From: Atopomonas sediminilitoris
GTDB lineage: Bacteria; Pseudomonadota; Gammaproteobacteria; Pseudomonadales; Pseudomonadaceae
Reading direction: 5' to 3'
NCBI RefSeq assembly: GCF_022601735.1
Contig: NZ_JAKUMM010000007.1
Coordinates: forward strand, 186,001-250,000
DNA: 64,000 nucleotides
The notes beneath the pieces are model-generated. The model was given only the letters and a program-made list of their open reading frames with translations. It made no database searches and was not told where the DNA came from. Below, in pieces: positions 33,836 through 43,216 of this stretch (the first letter of the stretch is position 1; each line of letters begins with the position of its first letter). Made by a program: the position numbers and the translations under genes.

Positions 33836-34162
33836 TTAGCTCAACCACCATTTCATGCTGCCAAACACGGCAAACCCTGCCATTAAGGTCAACAAGAGGT
33901 TCCCGGTGCGCACGGCCAATACACCTGCAGCCAGCGCGCCCAGCAAATACGGGTTGCTCAGGCTAAGCTGCACCGCTCCGCCCTGTGGGGCCAGCACCAT
34001 CGGCACGATAATCGCGGCAAATACGCTCACCGGCACATAACCCAAAGCCCGCTGCCAGCGCGGCGAAAACTGCACGCCGGGCAAGGCAAACAAACTAAAA
34101 CGCGTCGCGAACGTCACCAACGCCATCGCCACCACGAGCAGCCACACCGATTGATCGCTCAT
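33836..34162 (-). CDS. azlD: Branched-chain amino acid exporter small subunit AzlD
   Basis: 108 residues from ATG 34162, four helices. [20 protein letters not shown] and [20 protein letters not shown] are the AzlD hallmarks. The ATG overlaps the azlC stop as ATGA (34159-34162). It works with AzlC in export of branched-chain or related amino acids. Confidence 0.92.
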   Translation of the reverse strand: MSDQSVWLLVVAMALVTFATRFSLFALPGVQFSPRWQRALGYVPVSVFAAIIVPMVLAPQGGAVQLSLSNPYLLGALAAGVLAVRTGNLLLTLMAGFAVFGSMKWWLS

Positions 34163-34917
34163 GACGGCTCCTTGGCAGTGCTGCGCATCTCGAACAACAC
34201 GCCGCAGGCAATGCCCGCCGCCGTCGCCAATAACAAACCGGTGTTGTAAGGCCAATGACGCGTCAACACGGCGACACCACCGGCCACTAACGCCGCCAAC
34301 CACTGCGGCTTGTGCTTGAGCATGGGCAACAAAATGCCAATAAAGCTGGCGACCAGGGCGAACTCCAACCCCCACTGGTTGACATTCGGCAGCGCTTGGC
34401 CAAACAGCGCGCCTAACAAGCTACACAGCTGCCAACTGCTGAACATGGCCAACACCGTGCCGGCAAAATACCAATGCCCATGCTCGCCCAGCTCGCCTTG
34501 TTCTAGCCTACGCAGCATCACGGCGTAGCATTCATCGGTTAAGCCGAAGGCCAACCCCATACGCCACGGCAGCGCTAAATGCTTAATCACGGGCTGCAAA
34601 CTGGCGCTGTACAGCGCATGCCGGGCGTTCACAATCAACGTCGTCAACACAATGACCGCCACACCAGCCCCCGCGCCGAGTAAGCCCACCGCAATAAACT
34701 GCGCGGCACCCGCAAACACCAGCAGCGACATACCCAATGCCTGCCACACGCTAAGCCCGGCCCCCACGGCCAATGCGCCAAACAGTAAACCAAAGGGAAT
34801 GGCACCGATAATCATCGGCAGCGTATCGCGCGCGCCTTGGGCCAGCAGGCGCCACGGCGTATCGGTGGAAGAAGGGCAATAATCGCCAGCAGGGGCGCAG
34901 CGCGGCAGGTTTTCCAT
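34159..34917 (-). CDS. azlC: Branched-chain amino acid exporter large subunit AzlC
   Basis: 252 residues. After a ~25-residue N-terminal tail the AzlC core begins ([66 protein letters not shown]). It forms the inner-membrane exporter with AzlD, the next gene, which overlaps it. A 15-bp palindrome lies right upstream of the ATG. An internal start is possible but no better ribosome-binding site is seen. Confidence 0.93.
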   Translation of the reverse strand: MENLPRCAPAGDYCPSSTDTPWRLLAQGARDTLPMIIGAIPFGLLFGALAVGAGLSVWQALGMSLLVFAGAAQFIAVGLLGAGAGVAVIVLTTLIVNARHALYSASLQPVIKHLALPWRMGLAFGLTDECYAVMLRRLEQGELGEHGHWYFAGTVLAMFSSWQLCSLLGALFGQALPNVNQWGLEFALVASFIGILLPMLKHKPQWLAALVAGGVAVLTRHWPYNTGLLLATAAGIACGVLFEMRSTAKEPS

Positions 34918-34922
34918 GATGA

Positions 34923-34937
34923 GTTATTCCGAATAAC
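34923..34937. promoter_or_regulatory. Palindrome at the azlCD start
   Basis: GTTATTC/GAATAAC with one central base, 6-20 bp upstream of the azlC ATG. It is a candidate operator at a position that would block initiation; the regulator is unknown (no Lrp/AzlB gene is adjacent). Confidence 0.5.
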
Positions 34938-35072
34938 CCCATCAACACCATGTCAACGGCAGGTCACGCTAACAAGCCACGCGCAGCGCTGACAAGCACA
35001 GCCGAACACACAAAGCCCTGAACAGTTAGCGCAGCTGGTTATACTCAAACCAACAACAATAAGGGAGTCACC

Positions 35073-35753
35073 ATGCCGCGCCTTATCCCCCTTGCCGACA
35101 ACCTGTGGGTCGCCAGTGCGCCCAATCGTTTTTTATGCTTTGAAGTCGGTACCCGCATGACGCTCGTACGCCTAAGCAGCGGAGCGCTATGGCTGCACTC
35201 ACCGATTGCCTTAGATGCGGCGCTAAAAGCTGAAATTGACGCCTTGGGCGAGGTGCAATTTATTGTTTGCCCCAATGATTTCCATCACCTGTTTGCCCAA
35301 GATGCCGTCGCCGCCTACCCCAGCGCGCAGCTGTTTGGGCCAGCGACACTGGCGAAAAAGCGCCCTGATCTGCGCTTTGCCTCGTTATTCGATGGTGACA
35401 CGCCCACGGCATGGCGCAGTGATCTCTGCGCCATCAGCATCCACGGCAGCCTGCTGCACGAAACCGTGTTCTATCACGGCGCCAGCCAAACGCTGATCTC
35501 CAGTGACTTGCTTGAGAACTTCCACCACTGCGATCACACGCCGACACGCTGGTGGTTAAAGCTCGGCGGCTGCTACGGCAAAGCCACTTGGCACCGCGTG
35601 CTGCGCCTGACGTACACCGGCCGCAAAGCCGCACGCGCCAGCATTGACCAACTGCTCGCCTTGCCGCTTAAACGCATCATCTTGGCCCACGGTGAGATCA
35701 TTGAAGACAACGCCAACACCGTGCTGCGCGAGGGCATGGCATGGCTCAAATAA
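35073..35753 (+). CDS. DUF4336-family protein (metallo-beta-lactamase-like)
   Basis: 226 residues. LIPLADNLWVASAPNRFLCF start, VCPNDFHHLFAQDAVAAYPS (His pair), FYHGASQTLISSDLLENFHH and RIILAHGEIIEDNANTVLRE correspond to a metallo-beta-lactamase-type core with reduced metal ligands. Function unknown. A TATACT -10 candidate lies at 35040-35045. Confidence 0.82.
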   Translation: MPRLIPLADNLWVASAPNRFLCFEVGTRMTLVRLSSGALWLHSPIALDAALKAEIDALGEVQFIVCPNDFHHLFAQDAVAAYPSAQLFGPATLAKKRPDLRFASLFDGDTPTAWRSDLCAISIHGSLLHETVFYHGASQTLISSDLLENFHHCDHTPTRWWLKLGGCYGKATWHRVLRLTYTGRKAARASIDQLLALPLKRIILAHGEIIEDNANTVLREGMAWLK

Positions 35754-35874
35754 GCGCCGTTCTACGACCAAGGTCGTAAGCGGCTGTGCCTGACGCCTAA
35801 CGCGCAACCTGTAACACTGCGGCTATTGATGGCTCTGCGCAGGCAACGCCTGCTTCGCTGCACAAGGATTGAGG

Positions 35875-38800
35875 ATGGTTATTTCCAGCGGGCTGATCGC
35901 CTTGGTCGCTCTGGCCTACATGGCCGTGTTGTTTGTGATCGCCTTTTATGGCGACCGCAGCCGCAAGCCCATGTCGGCCAAAATGCGGGCTTGGGTGTAC
36001 AGCTTGTCGCTGGCGGTGTACTGCACCAGTTGGACTTTTTTTGGTGCGGTGGGCCAAGCCGCCGATCAGCTGTGGTCGTTTATTCCGATTTATCTCGGCC
36101 CTGTGCTGCTGTTGCTGCTTGCGCCCAAACTGCTGACCAAGATGCTGCTGATCAGCAAGCAAGAAAACATCACCTCCATCGCTGACTTCATTGCCGCGCG
36201 CTATGGCAAATCACCGCTGTTAGCCGTGATGGTGACCTTGATTTGCTTGGTCGGCATCCTGCCCTACATTGCCTTGCAACTGAAAGGGATCGTCATGGGC
36301 GTCAGCCTGCTGCAAGGCCAAGCCCCCAACGACGCCGGCACATTTGGCCAAGACACCGCCTTGGTGATCAGCCTGATTCTGGCGTTATTTGCCATCCTCT
36401 TCGGCACCCGCAGCTTGGATGTCACCGAGCACCACCGCGGTCTAGTGCTGGCGATTGCCTTTGAATCGCTGATCAAGCTGGTGGCGTTTTTGATTATTGG
36501 CGTGTTCGTCACCTACGGCCTGTACAACGGCTTCAACCACCTCATCGATGAAGCGCAAGCGCAGCCAGCGCTGCGTTATTACTGGCAAGAAACCCACAGC
36601 TGGCCGGCGATGCTGGTGCAAACACTAGTGGCGATGATGGCCATCGTCTGCCTACCGCGACAGTTTCAAGTCACGGTGGTGGAAAACACCGAAGTACGCG
36701 ACCTGCGCCTGGCGCGCTGGGTATTCCCCGCGTACTTAATTTTGGCCGCCTTGTTTGTCGTGCCTTTGGCGCTGGCCGGTGCGCTGCGCTTGCCGCTTTC
36801 CGTACTGCCAGATTCTTACGTCATCAGCCTGCCGCTGGCCGAAGGCCACCCGTGGCTGGCGTTGATCGCCTTTATCGGCGGTGCTTCCGCCGCCACTAGC
36901 ATGGTGATTGTCTCCACCGTGGCGCTATCGACCATGGTCAGTAACGACATGCTGCTGCCGGCGCTGCTGAGCCGTCAGCGCACCGAGCGCCCGTTCGAGG
37001 CCTTCCGTCACTGGCTGCAAACCGTGCGCCGTTTAAGCATTGTCGCCATTATCCTGCTCGGTTACGTGTGCTATCGCCTGCTCGATAGCGCTGCCTCGTT
37101 GGCCACCATTGGCCAAGTGGCATTTGCCGCGATCACCCAGCTGGCCCCGGCCATGCTCGGCGCGCTGTATTGGAAAACCGCCAACCGCCGGGGTGTGTTT
37201 GCCGGTTTAGCCACCGGCGCCGCCTTATGGTTTTACAGCTTGGTGATGCCGCTGATTGCACGCAGCCTCGGTTGGCCACTGCACAGTTTGCCCGGCCTTA
37301 ACTTAGGTGACAGCCAATGGCTGGGCATCACCCTAGACCCCCTCACACGCGGCACCTTGTTGTCGCTGGCCGGTAACTTTGCCGTGTTTGCCGTGGTATC
37401 GCTGCTAACCCGCACGCGCGTCACCGAACACTGGCAGGCCAGCCGTTTTATCGGTCAAGAGTTACTCGGCCGCAGCGGCGAGTCACGCCTGCCACTGGCC
37501 GCCCAAGTACAAGACCTGCTCGCTCTGGCCGCGCGCTTTGTCGGCGAGCAACGCGCGCGCGACAGCTTCCGCCGCTACGCCGCGCGGCACGGCGAACAAC
37601 TGGACCAACAACAAGCCGCCGACAACGGCTGGCTGGCGCACACTGAACGCTTGCTGGCCGGCGTGCTCGGCGCATCGTCGGCGCGCGTGGTGCTCAAGGC
37701 GGCGATCGAAGGCCGTGAAATGGGCGTCGAAGACGTGGTCGCCATCGCCGGTGAAGCCTCTGAAGTGCTGGCCTTCAACCGTGCGCTGCTGCAAGGCGCG
37801 ATTGAAAACATCGACCAAGGCTTGTCGGTGGTGGACAAAGATCTGCGCTTAGTCGCGTGGAATCGCCGCTATATCGAACTGTTCGAATACCCCGAAGGGC
37901 TGGTGCAGGTCGGCCGCCCGATTGCCGACATCATCCGCTTTAACGCCCAACGTGGCTTATGCGGTGAGGGTGATATCGAGCTGCACGTCGAGAAGCGTCT
38001 GACATGGATGCGTCAAGGCACGGCGCATACCTCCGAGCGACAGTTACCCAATGGTGCGGTGATTGAGCTAATCGGCAACCCAATGCCCGGCGGCGGCTTT
38101 GTCATGAGCTTCACCGACATCAGTGCCTATCGCGCCGCCGAACAAGCGCTCAAAGAAGCCAACGAGGGCTTGGAGCTACGCGTCAGCGAGCGCACTCACG
38201 CGCTGTCTAAACTCAACAGCGAGCTGCGCCAAGCCACCGCGCACGCCGACGCCGCCAACAGCTCAAAAAGTCGCTTTCTCGCCACCGTCAGCCATGATCT
38301 GATGCAACCCCTCAACGCCGCGCGCTTATTTGCCGCCGCGCTCAATCAAAGCGATCTGGATCGCGATGCCGCCGACTTAGCCCGCAACCTCGATTCCTCG
38401 CTCCGTTCGGCAGAGGATTTGATCGCGGACCTGCTGGATATTTCCCGCCTAGAAAGCGGGCGCATCACCCCAGACAAGCACGCGGTCAGCATCGCCCGTT
38501 TGTTTGAGCCACTGCGCGTAGAGTTTGGCGCGCTCGCGCATGAGCAAGGCGTCGACTTGCGCATCATCAGCAGCCAATTGCGCCTGCACACCGACCCCAA
38601 ATTGCTACGCCGCGTGCTACAGAACTTCCTGACCAATGCTTTTCGCTATGCCCGTGGCCGCGTGTTGCTCGGCGTACGCCGAGAAGGCCAAGGAGTGCGA
38701 CTTGAGGTGTGGGACAAGGGCCCAGGCATCCCCGAAGACAAGCGCAAAGTCATCTTCGAAGAATTCAAACGCCTAGACAGCCATCAAACCCGCGCTGAAA

Positions 38801-39345
38801 AAGGTTTAGGCCTAGGACTGGCCATTGCTGACGGCCTGTGCCGCATCCTCGACCATCGCCTAGAGGTAAACTCGTGGCCCGGCAAAGGCAGCGTGTTTTG
38901 CGTGCATGTCCCGCTGTCCACCCACCAAGACGCCCCTGAACCCAGCGTAAAAAGCAAGGAGCCCAGCGGCAGCCTCGGCGGCCTACAAGTGCTGTGTATC
39001 GACAACGAAGACAGCATTTTAAGCGGCATGCACAGCCTGCTATCGCGCTGGGGCTGCCAAGTGTGGACCGCGCGCAACCGCTTAGAGTGCGAGCACTTAC
39101 TCGACGAAGGCGTGCAACCGCACATTGCCTTGGTCGACTATCACTTGGATGAAGGGGAAACCGGCACCGCCTTGATGGGCTGGCTGCGCGCACGCCTGCA
39201 AACGCCGCTACCCGGCATTGTGATCAGTGCCGACGGCCGCGCTGAGCTGACCAACGAGGTACACGCACAAGGTTTGGGTTATCTCGCCAAACCGGTCAAA
39301 CCGGCGGCCTTGCGCGCCCTGCTGAACCGTCACATCCAGCATTGA
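35875..39345 (+). CDS. Hybrid histidine kinase with sodium:solute symporter-like sensor domain
   Basis: 1156 residues from ATG 35875 (AAGGA upstream). Residues ~1-520: 13-helix SSS-type transporter domain. ~640-760: PAS (IENIDQGLSVVDKDLRLVAW). ~795-860: HisKA with phospho-His807 (FLATVSHDLMQPLNAARLF). ~900-1020: HATPase (LTNAFRYARGRVLLGVR; GLGLGLAIADGL). ~1035-1155: receiver with Asp1088 (ALVDYHLDEGETG) and conserved Lys in YLAKPVKP. This is the NahK/ErcS'/CbrA-like group; size matches my memory of PA3271. Signal and partner regulator unknown; no response regulator adjoins. Confidence 0.92.
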   Translation: MVISSGLIALVALAYMAVLFVIAFYGDRSRKPMSAKMRAWVYSLSLAVYCTSWTFFGAVGQAADQLWSFIPIYLGPVLLLLLAPKLLTKMLLISKQENITSIADFIAARYGKSPLLAVMVTLICLVGILPYIALQLKGIVMGVSLLQGQAPNDAGTFGQDTALVISLILALFAILFGTRSLDVTEHHRGLVLAIAFESLIKLVAFLIIGVFVTYGLYNGFNHLIDEAQAQPALRYYWQETHSWPAMLVQTLVAMMAIVCLPRQFQVTVVENTEVRDLRLARWVFPAYLILAALFVVPLALAGALRLPLSVLPDSYVISLPLAEGHPWLALIAFIGGASAATSMVIVSTVALSTMVSNDMLLPALLSRQRTERPFEAFRHWLQTVRRLSIVAIILLGYVCYRLLDSAASLATIGQVAFAAITQLAPAMLGALYWKTANRRGVFAGLATGAALWFYSLVMPLIARSLGWPLHSLPGLNLGDSQWLGITLDPLTRGTLLSLAGNFAVFAVVSLLTRTRVTEHWQASRFIGQELLGRSGESRLPLAAQVQDLLALAARFVGEQRARDSFRRYAARHGEQLDQQQAADNGWLAHTERLLAGVLGASSARVVLKAAIEGREMGVEDVVAIAGEASEVLAFNRALLQGAIENIDQGLSVVDKDLRLVAWNRRYIELFEYPEGLVQVGRPIADIIRFNAQRGLCGEGDIELHVEKRLTWMRQGTAHTSERQLPNGAVIELIGNPMPGGGFVMSFTDISAYRAAEQALKEANEGLELRVSERTHALSKLNSELRQATAHADAANSSKSRFLATVSHDLMQPLNAARLFAAALNQSDLDRDAADLARNLDSSLRSAEDLIADLLDISRLESGRITPDKHAVSIARLFEPLRVEFGALAHEQGVDLRIISSQLRLHTDPKLLRRVLQNFLTNAFRYARGRVLLGVRREGQGVRLEVWDKGPGIPEDKRKVIFEEFKRLDSHQTRAEKGLGLGLAIADGLCRILDHRLEVNSWPGKGSVFCVHVPLSTHQDAPEPSVKSKEPSGSLGGLQVLCIDNEDSILSGMHSLLSRWGCQVWTARNRLECEHLLDEGVQPHIALVDYHLDEGETGTALMGWLRARLQTPLPGIVISADGRAELTNEVHAQGLGYLAKPVKPAALRALLNRHIQH

Positions 39346-39456
39346 GCCGACGCGAACAAGCTGCTGTAATCCCTTTAGCCGCTTCGCGCCCGCTGAGCGC
39401 GGTCATTACTCAGCGGCATTGCGCCTGCGTGCCCGCCCCATCGCACTGGAGCCCAC

Positions 39457-40722
39457 ATGCCTGAAACCCTCGACTGGCTAACGCAACTCGCCCTCGCTCT
39501 CGGCATTGGTCTGCTGATTGGCACCGAGCGCGGCTGGCAAGCCCGCAATGAAGACGACTTACGTGTCAGCGCTGGCATTCGCACTTTTGGTTTAACCGGC
39601 TTGCTCGGTGGTTTAAGCGCCTTGCTGAGCCATACCCCGCTGGGCCTGCCGGCATGGCTGGGCTTATTTTTAGCCTTCGCCAGCTTGGTCGCCTTAGCCT
39701 ATTACGGCGACTTACAGCGCAATGGCCAACAAGGCCTCACCAGCGAGGTCGCCCTGCTGCTGACGTATTTGCTCGGCAGCCTCGCGCTGTTTGGCTACCC
39801 CATCATCGCCGCCGCCGGGGCCGTGGTAACCGCGCTGCTGCTTAGCCTCAAGCCTATGCTGCACAACGCGCTCAAACGCCTCGACGAGCAAGAGCTAACC
39901 GGCGCGCTAAAACTGCTGTTTATCTCGGTGGTCTTGTTACCGGCGCTGCCCAACCAAGGCTACGGCCCGTGGCAGGTGTTTAACCCTTATGCCATTTGGT
40001 GGATGGTGGTACTGATCGCCGCCTTGGGCTTTGCCGCCTATGTAGCCGTGCGTTGGATTGGCGAGCGGCGTGGCCTGTTGCTGACCGCCGCCCTCGGCGG
40101 GATCGTATCCTCCACCGCCATGACCCTTACCCTCGCCCGCCTGGGTAAAAGTAAGCACCTTACCCAGACCTTGGCCTGCGGGTTATTGATCACCTCGTGC
40201 CTGATGTTTCCGCGCGTACTGCTGGAAGTCGCCTTCATCAACCCCGCGTTATTAGCGGGTTTGAGCGTACCGCTGGGGCTTGCCGCGGCGAGCTACTTGG
40301 TCGGTGCGCTGTACTGTTTTTATCAGCGTGACGATGGACAGCGCACCCCCGACTCTGACTCAAGCCTGCGCAACCCCTTCGAGTTGGGGCCCGCCCTGCG
40401 TTTTGCCGCTTTGTTGGTGGCGATTTTGCTGGCGGTGGAAGTCGGCAGGCGCTATTTGGGCGATGCTGGGGTGTATTTGGTCGCGGCGTTATCTGGCAGC
40501 ACCGATGTCGATGCGATCACCCTGTCGCTGGCCTCCAGCGCCAAAGGCGAGCTCAGCGCTAGCGTGGCCGAACGCGCCATTTTGCTCGCCGTGGTGGTCA
40601 ACTCATTGGTCAAAGGCGCGCTGATCGCCGCCATTGCACCGCAGGCGCTGAGTCGCAAGGTCTTGCCGGCCATGCTGGCGGGCTTAACGCTGGCCCTGCT
40701 GTGGGCCTGGTTAGCGATTTAG
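39457..40722 (+). CDS. MgtC/SapB-DUF4010 membrane protein
   Basis: 421 residues, about 12 helices. The N-terminal MgtC-like domain (ALALGIGLLIGTERGWQARN; RVSAGIRTFGLTGLLGGLSA) is followed by a DUF4010 domain (LGGIVSSTAMTLTLARLGKS; SGSTDVDAITLSLASSAKGE; AILLAVVVNSLVKGALIAAI). Transport or regulation of an unknown ion is possible. MgtC itself modulates F-ATP synthase under Mg limitation, but this long fusion is distinct. Confidence 0.88.
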   Translation: MPETLDWLTQLALALGIGLLIGTERGWQARNEDDLRVSAGIRTFGLTGLLGGLSALLSHTPLGLPAWLGLFLAFASLVALAYYGDLQRNGQQGLTSEVALLLTYLLGSLALFGYPIIAAAGAVVTALLLSLKPMLHNALKRLDEQELTGALKLLFISVVLLPALPNQGYGPWQVFNPYAIWWMVVLIAALGFAAYVAVRWIGERRGLLLTAALGGIVSSTAMTLTLARLGKSKHLTQTLACGLLITSCLMFPRVLLEVAFINPALLAGLSVPLGLAAASYLVGALYCFYQRDDGQRTPDSDSSLRNPFELGPALRFAALLVAILLAVEVGRRYLGDAGVYLVAALSGSTDVDAITLSLASSAKGELSASVAERAILLAVVVNSLVKGALIAAIAPQALSRKVLPAMLAGLTLALLWAWLAI

Positions 40723-40745
40723 CGGGCTTATTCGATCGCTACCGC

Positions 40746-41168
40746 TTATTCGCCCAACGTGGCCAACAGTTCCAGCGCGGGGGCATGGCCTTGGGCGCCT
40801 GCGGCCTCCAGCCACTGACGAGCTTGGCCTTTGTCCATCGCCACATCTGCCTGCCCTGACAACAGCAACACGCCTAAGCGAAACTGCGCATCTTGGTCAC
40901 CACGCTGCGCTGCATCTCGCAGCATCTGTATGCCCGCCAAGCGATCACGCCCAGAGCAGCCGCACTCCGACAACAAGCCGCCCAAACGGCGTTGCGCCTC
41001 CACCATGCCCAAACGTGCCGGCCGCTTAAGCAGTTGGCTGGCCAAGCGGCGAGCCTGCATGCCAGCGCCTAAGCGCGGGTGATCTAACAGCCAGCGGGCG
41101 CAAGTCATCGATACTTGAAAGCGCAGCGGCGCTTTATCCGTCAACAACATACTTTCGGTGCTTTTCAT
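40746..41168 (-). CDS. Sel1-like repeat (TPR) protein
   Basis: 140 residues from ATG 41168; ATG 41186 is equally open and neither has a clear ribosome-binding site. Three Sel1-type repeats: AQRRLGGLLSECGCSGRD, AQFRLGVLLLSGQADVAMD, and ARQWLEAAGAQGHAPALELL. Such repeats bind proteins. No signal peptide is seen. It converges with the MgtC-type gene. Confidence 0.75.
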   Translation of the reverse strand: MKSTESMLLTDKAPLRFQVSMTCARWLLDHPRLGAGMQARRLASQLLKRPARLGMVEAQRRLGGLLSECGCSGRDRLAGIQMLRDAAQRGDQDAQFRLGVLLLSGQADVAMDKGQARQWLEAAGAQGHAPALELLATLGE

Positions 41169-41186
41169 CGGCAAAAAAGGCGGCAT

Positions 41187-41741
41187 TGGTTGTGTGATAA
41201 GGCGCGCACTTTACGCCTTTTTCACGCAAGGTAAAGCCCCTACCTTAGGCAAACGCCCGTTCCAGAGCGCCTGCTTGGGACAATCCACAGAAGCTGTGGA
41301 TAACTCAGTGGAAAAGTTGCCCATAACCACGGCAAAGCCCTATGAACCCGCCCTTCAAGTCAAATTGGTTACTTTTTGATCAATATTAAAAGTCATTTAA
41401 AAACAACAACTTACAAAACAAAGCAAGCAAAACAAGGGCTTATACAAAAGATTGACAGGCTTGTGAACGGCATGCTTGCCAATGTGCACAAGTGCACAAA
41501 CAAAGTGCAAAAAAAATGCAATGAAGGCCCTGTTTTGGCTCACTCCTTGCCGCGTAAGCAGGGCTTGAGCCCACCGCCAGTCAGCGGCGCCACAGGCACA
41601 CAGACGCCGCCGACGGCACGCTACGCGGTGCGCGCTCAGCGACACGCGATAAAAAGAGTTAAACGAGGGCGTTGCCCGTCGACAGCCGCGCCACCGCAGC
41701 TGCCTACCTAGCCTCTGAAGGCGTAACCGAATACAGCGAGA
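41187..41741. other. 555-bp non-coding gap with DnaA-box pair and repeated GTGCA motifs
   Basis: No convincing gene. It holds ATCCACA/TGTGGAT (41283-41289, 41295-41301) with a perfect DnaA box TTATCCACA on the minus strand (41295-41303); an AT-rich stretch from ~41340 to 41530; and GTGCAC twice (41484-41489, 41492-41497) followed by further GTGCA/TGCAA copies. It becomes GC-rich again near 41540. The 111-codon frame here looks spurious in composition. Possible promoter and regulatory region for the Sel1 gene or a small RNA. Confidence 0.4.
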
Positions 41742-42818
41742 TCAATCCGCTGCGAGCGGCGCATCTTGATTATCTTGACGCGGCCACGCGTACAGCACCG
41801 CTTTGAACAGGGTGGCCAAGGGAATGGCAAAGAACACCCCCCAAAAGCCCCACAAACCACCAAACAACAACACAGCACAGATGATCGCCACGGGGTGCAG
41901 GTTGACGGCCTCGGAGAACAACAGTGGCACCAAGACATTGCCATCCAGCGCCTGAATCACCCCGTACACCACCATCATCCAGATGAACTGATCACCCCAG
42001 CCCCATTGGAACAAGCCAATCAGAGCCACCGGCACCGTCACCACCACGGCACCGATATACGGCACCACCACCGACAAACCGACCAGCAAAGCCAGCAGCG
42101 CGGCGTAATTAAGCCCGAATGCCACAAAGCCGACGTAGGTGACGCCACCAACAATCACGATCTCGATGAACTTGCCGCGAATGTAGTTGGCAATTTGCTG
42201 GTTCATCTCAACCCAGACGCGGTTCATCAAACCGCGCTGACGCGGCAAATAGCCGGCGAACCAGCGCCCCATGGCTTGGCGGTCTTTCAAAAAGAAGAAC
42301 ACCAAGATTGGCACCAGCACCAAATAGATCATCGCGTTGACCAAGAACGGCACGCTCGATAACGAATAGCTCAGCGCCAACTGCCCGACTTGTCCCAGCT
42401 CGCCGCGCGCGGCTTCCAAGGCGCCCAGCACTTGATCCTCACTGAGCATGGTCGGATAGCGCTCCGGCAGCAGTAGCAGCTGTGCTTGCAGCTCGCTCAT
42501 CATGCGCGGCAGCTCATTAAATAAGTTGCTCAGCTGTCGCCCTGTCAGCGGCAACACCACCAACAGGAACACCGTAAGCAAGCCCATAAACAAGGCAAAC
42601 ACCGACCACACCGCGAGCATATGCGGCACCTTGCGGCGCTCTAAAAAGTTAACCAGGCCTTGCAGCAAAAACGCCAACACCAAGCCAATCAAGGCCGGCG
42701 CCAACATGCCGCCCAACGTCAGCACCACGGTGAAGCCCAACACCAAGATGACGGCCATGACCACCGCCTCTTCATCGGAGAAGTAGCGGTGCATCCAATC
42801 ATTAATGATTTTTAACAT
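41742..42818 (-). CDS. AI-2E family transporter (PerM-like)
   Basis: 358 residues, eight predicted helices with a large central loop. VIGGVTYVGFVAFGLNYAAL, VVPYIGAVVVTVPVALIGLF and VNLHPVAIICAVLLFGGLWG are the family blocks. PerM-type proteins form pentameric exporters of unknown or variable substrates; AI-2 export is only one assigned case. It is 15 bp downstream of the TusA-like gene, same operon. AAGGACACC precedes the ATG. Confidence 0.92.
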   Translation of the reverse strand: MLKIINDWMHRYFSDEEAVVMAVILVLGFTVVLTLGGMLAPALIGLVLAFLLQGLVNFLERRKVPHMLAVWSVFALFMGLLTVFLLVVLPLTGRQLSNLFNELPRMMSELQAQLLLLPERYPTMLSEDQVLGALEAARGELGQVGQLALSYSLSSVPFLVNAMIYLVLVPILVFFFLKDRQAMGRWFAGYLPRQRGLMNRVWVEMNQQIANYIRGKFIEIVIVGGVTYVGFVAFGLNYAALLALLVGLSVVVPYIGAVVVTVPVALIGLFQWGWGDQFIWMMVVYGVIQALDGNVLVPLLFSEAVNLHPVAIICAVLLFGGLWGFWGVFFAIPLATLFKAVLYAWPRQDNQDAPLAAD

Positions 42819-42833
42819 GAGCAGTCGGTGTCC

Positions 42834-43097
42834 TTAGGCTTTGCGTAGCCAATAACAAAACAGTGCATCATTACGCTCAGCGCGTTGCATGGCATGCCCT
42901 GCCCGCTCAGCAAAGGCATGCATATCACGCCACGAGCCGGCATCGGTGGCCACAACCCGCAACGTTTGCCCGGCGCTCATCTGACTCAGCGCCAGCTTGG
43001 CTTTTAATAAAGGTAGCGGGCAGCTCAAGCCAAGCGCGTCCACCTCCTGATCAAACAGCTCAGTTTGCCAATCGATTGGCAATTCAACGGAACTCAT
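42834..43097 (-). CDS. TusA-like sulfur carrier protein
   Basis: 87 residues from ATG 43097. TusA fold with the persulfide-bearing motif LGLSCPLPLLKAKLAL. The C-terminal extension RAERNDALFCYWLRKA has a second Cys. Order with a BepA-like protease (divergent) and an AI-2E transporter equals P. aeruginosa PA1005-PA1006-PA1007 as I remember it. PA1006 affects molybdenum cofactor homeostasis and nitrate respiration, so a sulfur relay to cofactor synthesis is likely (inference). Confidence 0.88.
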   Translation of the reverse strand: MSSVELPIDWQTELFDQEVDALGLSCPLPLLKAKLALSQMSAGQTLRVVATDAGSWRDMHAFAERAGHAMQRAERNDALFCYWLRKA

Positions 43098-43216
43098 CAG
43101 CCTATTCCCAGCCCAATACAGCGCACAGGATACCCAGTGCACCGGCAAGCGGCTAGGCAGAGCCACGCCGGCACGGCTAAAGTAGACCGCGACATTACTT
43201 GGAGGTTGCCCACGCT

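Noticed and set aside
41376..41711. 111-codon frame in the gap after the Sel1 gene
   Set aside because: Half is Lys/Thr-rich from AT-rich DNA and half Pro/Arg-rich from GC-rich DNA, with no ribosome-binding site; a composition artefact.
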